Positions 61,738 through 64,000 of a stretch of DNA of 64,000 nt are shown here, in pieces. How positions within the stretch are numbered: position 1 is the stretch's first letter; every line of letters starts with the position of its first letter. The translations under genes and the position numbers were made by a program. The notes beneath the pieces were generated by a model. The model was given only the letters and a program-made list of their open reading frames with translations, did not search any database and was not told where the DNA came from. Source of the stretch: Epinephelus fuscoguttatus (lineage: Eukaryota; Chordata; Actinopteri; Perciformes; Serranidae); NCBI RefSeq assembly GCF_011397635.1, contig NC_064753.1, forward strand, positions 40,839,822 to 40,903,821, in the 5' to 3' direction.

Positions 61738-62454
61738 CTATTCACACAACAAACAAACCAAATCAGTCCAAATAAAGTTGAGGTGAGATCCAGAAACAAA
61801 ACGTCTGACCTGCTGCATGTAGAGACAGCAAACACCAGGAAGGAGAGGAAGATATCAGAGAAGTAAGGAGGCTGTAGCTCATGCACAAGCTGTGACGCTG
61901 TTTTAGCAGATGGATGAGTTAGATGAAGCAAATGAATAATAAATAAAAACATGTAAAGTTTTAAAAAAAAAGAATAAGGCAACAAATAAGGAAGCTTTGC
62001 AGTCGGTGAGCAAAGACAAAATAGAGCTTTTACAAATGAGACAAAACAGAAATATTCAAAAAATATATAAAAAGACAATGAGATCATTCATGCATTTGTC
62101 ATATAACAAAATTACTTTGAACAACATTTTAAAAATACATTTCCATCTTTAAAAATAAATAAATAAATTAAATTAATGAAAGAAAAAGACAGTTTCAGTA
62201 AACATGCTCCGTCAACCTTTGTGCCATTCAACATTAAAAACAAACAACAACAAAAAACTGAGCATAAACTTAAAGCTGCTATGTGTGGCATGAAGTCTTT
62301 ATTCACATCACAGTTATCCTTTTTCTAAAGAGGTTAAGCACATTAGAAGTTTTATTTTTTCCCATCTGTTGAATTGAATTTCCCCTCAGGGGGATTAATA
62401 AAGTTAATTTAAAAAAAAAAGTTTTTCTCTTTCTCTTTGTGAAGCAGTAAAGTC

Positions 62455-63020
62455 TGTAAAAAACAACTACTTTTCTGGCCACAATTTCGGAAATGCGTCG
62501 ATGTTTCGGTAACAAAACAAGCCCCTATTGGACTACAATAACAGCAGGAAAATCAGCCACATCTCGGTAGAAAACAACTGCTTACTGGGACATAAATCCG
62601 TCAGAAAAAGCAGCTATGACGTGTTCAATCACTTTTAAGGCTAAAATCCAGGCAAGAAAAGCAGCGATGTCTCTGTAAAAAACAACCATTTTTCTGGCCA
62701 CAATTTCCGAAATCTATGTTTCGATAGAAAAAACAACCCCTTATTGGGCTACAATCCCAGCAGGAAAGCACAGATGTCTTAGAAAAAACAACTGCTTATT
62801 GGGCCACAATTCAAAGGAAAAGCAGTGACATCTTGCTAAAAATCAACCGCTTTTCAGGCTAAAATCCAGGGAAGAAAAGCAGCAATGTTTCGGTAAAAAA
62901 ACAACCACTGATTGGGCCACAATCCCGGCAAGAACTGCAGAGAGGTCTTGGAAAAATCAGAAACTTTTCAGGCCTCAATTACGAGGGAAAAAAAGCAGCG
63001 ATGTCTCGGTAAAAACAAGT
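62455..63020. repeat. Degenerate minisatellite, about 55-bp unit
   Basis: About ten units, each with 'aaacaac(c/t)(g/a)ctt', then 'ttgggccacaat' and then 'gaaaagcagcgatgtct'. Unit starts are near 62461, 62571, 62679, 62732, 62785, 62841, 62899 and 62955. It lies upstream of the visible otog exons, in an intron if the gene continues. Confidence 0.8.
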
Positions 63021-64000
63021 GCTTTGGCCATTACGATGGCAGAGACGGTGACCACAGGCACAAATCAGGGGTCTTTATCAAAGCACTGTGATTCAACTAA
63101 TTGCAGATTAATTAAATATACAAATAAATAACTTTTCTTCAAGAACTCAACGTTCAAAACAACTCCTTCCAACTTGGCAATCTATTATCTGTTTTTAATA
63201 AAACAGTAAATTGTTCAAGTGTTCAAGTGCTCTGCTAAATCTTCGATGGTAAAATGCCTCACATAGCAGCTTCAGTTCCACACAGCTCCCCCTGGTGGCG
63301 GAGCAGCACAGCATGTGAAAACACCCCCGACACCACATCAGTATCTACTGACACATGCAGAGGTCTAAGCCCGACTACTGGGCCACTACCAACAGTACAT
63401 TGTTGGCAATCAACAATGCACTGCCCAGACAGTGCTAAATGGGGAAAGAGTTTAGCTGTTGGTGTACATGTACGTGATCCACAGGGAGGGGCGGGGCTAA
63501 ATAATGGTTACTGTCCTCTCAAGTGTGACATCATTTTTGGCCTACATGAAGGATAGTGTCCCCGCCTCCTTTAAGGTGTAAAAACACATTTTTTTAAGAC
63601 ACAAACTTACCAAAAAAGGGAATTCACAAGCAGTACTTAAATTTAACAGCTTTGTGAAGTAAAGAGAGTGCAACATCTGCACCATAAATTGTATAAATAC
63701 ACATATTATTAATTTCAGTATTATGCTTTGATTTTGATCTGATGATTTTTTATTTCACTGAGACCTGAAATGAGACAGCAGTTGAGAGGACTGTTCTGCA
63801 GTGGGGAGTAGGTTGCAGTCAGACTTCCTGTGTGTTTTATCAGTATTTTTTGGGTTTGGAGGGAGTACATTGTTGAATATCAACAATGGCACTGACAAGC
63901 CTTGTTGTTTTGGTACCTCGTTCACAGTTTGTGTTAACTGTGGGAGTCAGGGGGCTAACGGGAAAAGGGAAGAGAGGGAATCCAGTACCTGGTGGGATTG
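63021..64000. other. Window edge, no exon identified
   Basis: Expected to be otog intron. The frame at 63254-63556 has no domain and no Cys pattern of the otogelin D or C domains. Two similar short hairpins occur at 63398-63418 and 63868-63888. Confidence 0.4.

Noticed and set aside
61389-62087. 232-aa minus-strand frame
   Set aside because: Most of it is intron read-through. Only 61658-61737 is otogelin, and in a different frame from this ORF.
1-64000. A hidden phage, plasmid, defence or biosynthetic system
   Set aside because: All credible coding sequence is intron-split vertebrate genes or transposase remnants. No clustered unspliced frames of length over about 230 codons exist.

Overview
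This is vertebrate nuclear DNA, almost certainly from a teleost and probably a spiny-rayed (percomorph) fish. Genes are split by GT-AG introns, the intergenic DNA is AT-rich, and it is full of fish-type short transposons (TTAA-target MITEs, hAT MITEs, the CAGTGGTGGAAGAAGTA family, a Tc1/mariner copy, tRNA-derived SINEs, non-LTR 3' ends), GT microsatellites and a large tandem array. Three protein-coding loci are supported. I saw no rRNA, complete tRNA gene, CRISPR, virus or bacterial-type operon.

Layout. 1-7360: repeat-rich flank (unclassified repeat, 327-bp hAT MITE with a perfect 8-bp target duplication, long interrupted TAG trinucleotide tract, foldback MITE). About 7427-27912 (+): a fast skeletal troponin T gene (tnnt3) with a non-coding first exon, a run of tiny acidic exons, one large Glu/Pro exon and the conserved tropomyosin/TnI/TnC-binding core; the model gives 299 aa. 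27913-32697: repeats, including a 1.5-kb element with terminal inverted repeats. About 32680-35700 (-): a MyoD-family gene in three exons (270 aa), closest by my reading to the teleost MyoD2 paralogue, convergent with tnnt3. 35773-60431: about 25 kb with no convincing gene, built from nested MITEs, SINE and LINE fragments, an internally deleted Tc1 element (49258-50594) and a roughly 39-bp-unit satellite (54258-58085) that has been interrupted twice. 60432-61737 (-): the last two exons of an otogelin-type gene encoding the C-terminal cystine knot; the rest of that gene must lie beyond the right edge.

How the genes relate. Troponin T is a thin-filament regulatory protein of fast muscle and MyoD is a master regulator of muscle transcription, so two muscle genes sit tail-to-tail about 5 kb apart. 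Otogelin is an inner-ear matrix glycoprotein. In human, TNNT3, MYOD1 and OTOG are all on 11p15, which fits this being a teleost copy of that ancestral block. No new multi-gene system is evident. The most notable items are the Glu/Pro exon and unusual C-terminus of troponin T, the divergent MyoD paralogue, the layered MITE insertions whose order can be read directly, the satellite that starts inside a MITE, and a few conserved-looking motif pairs.
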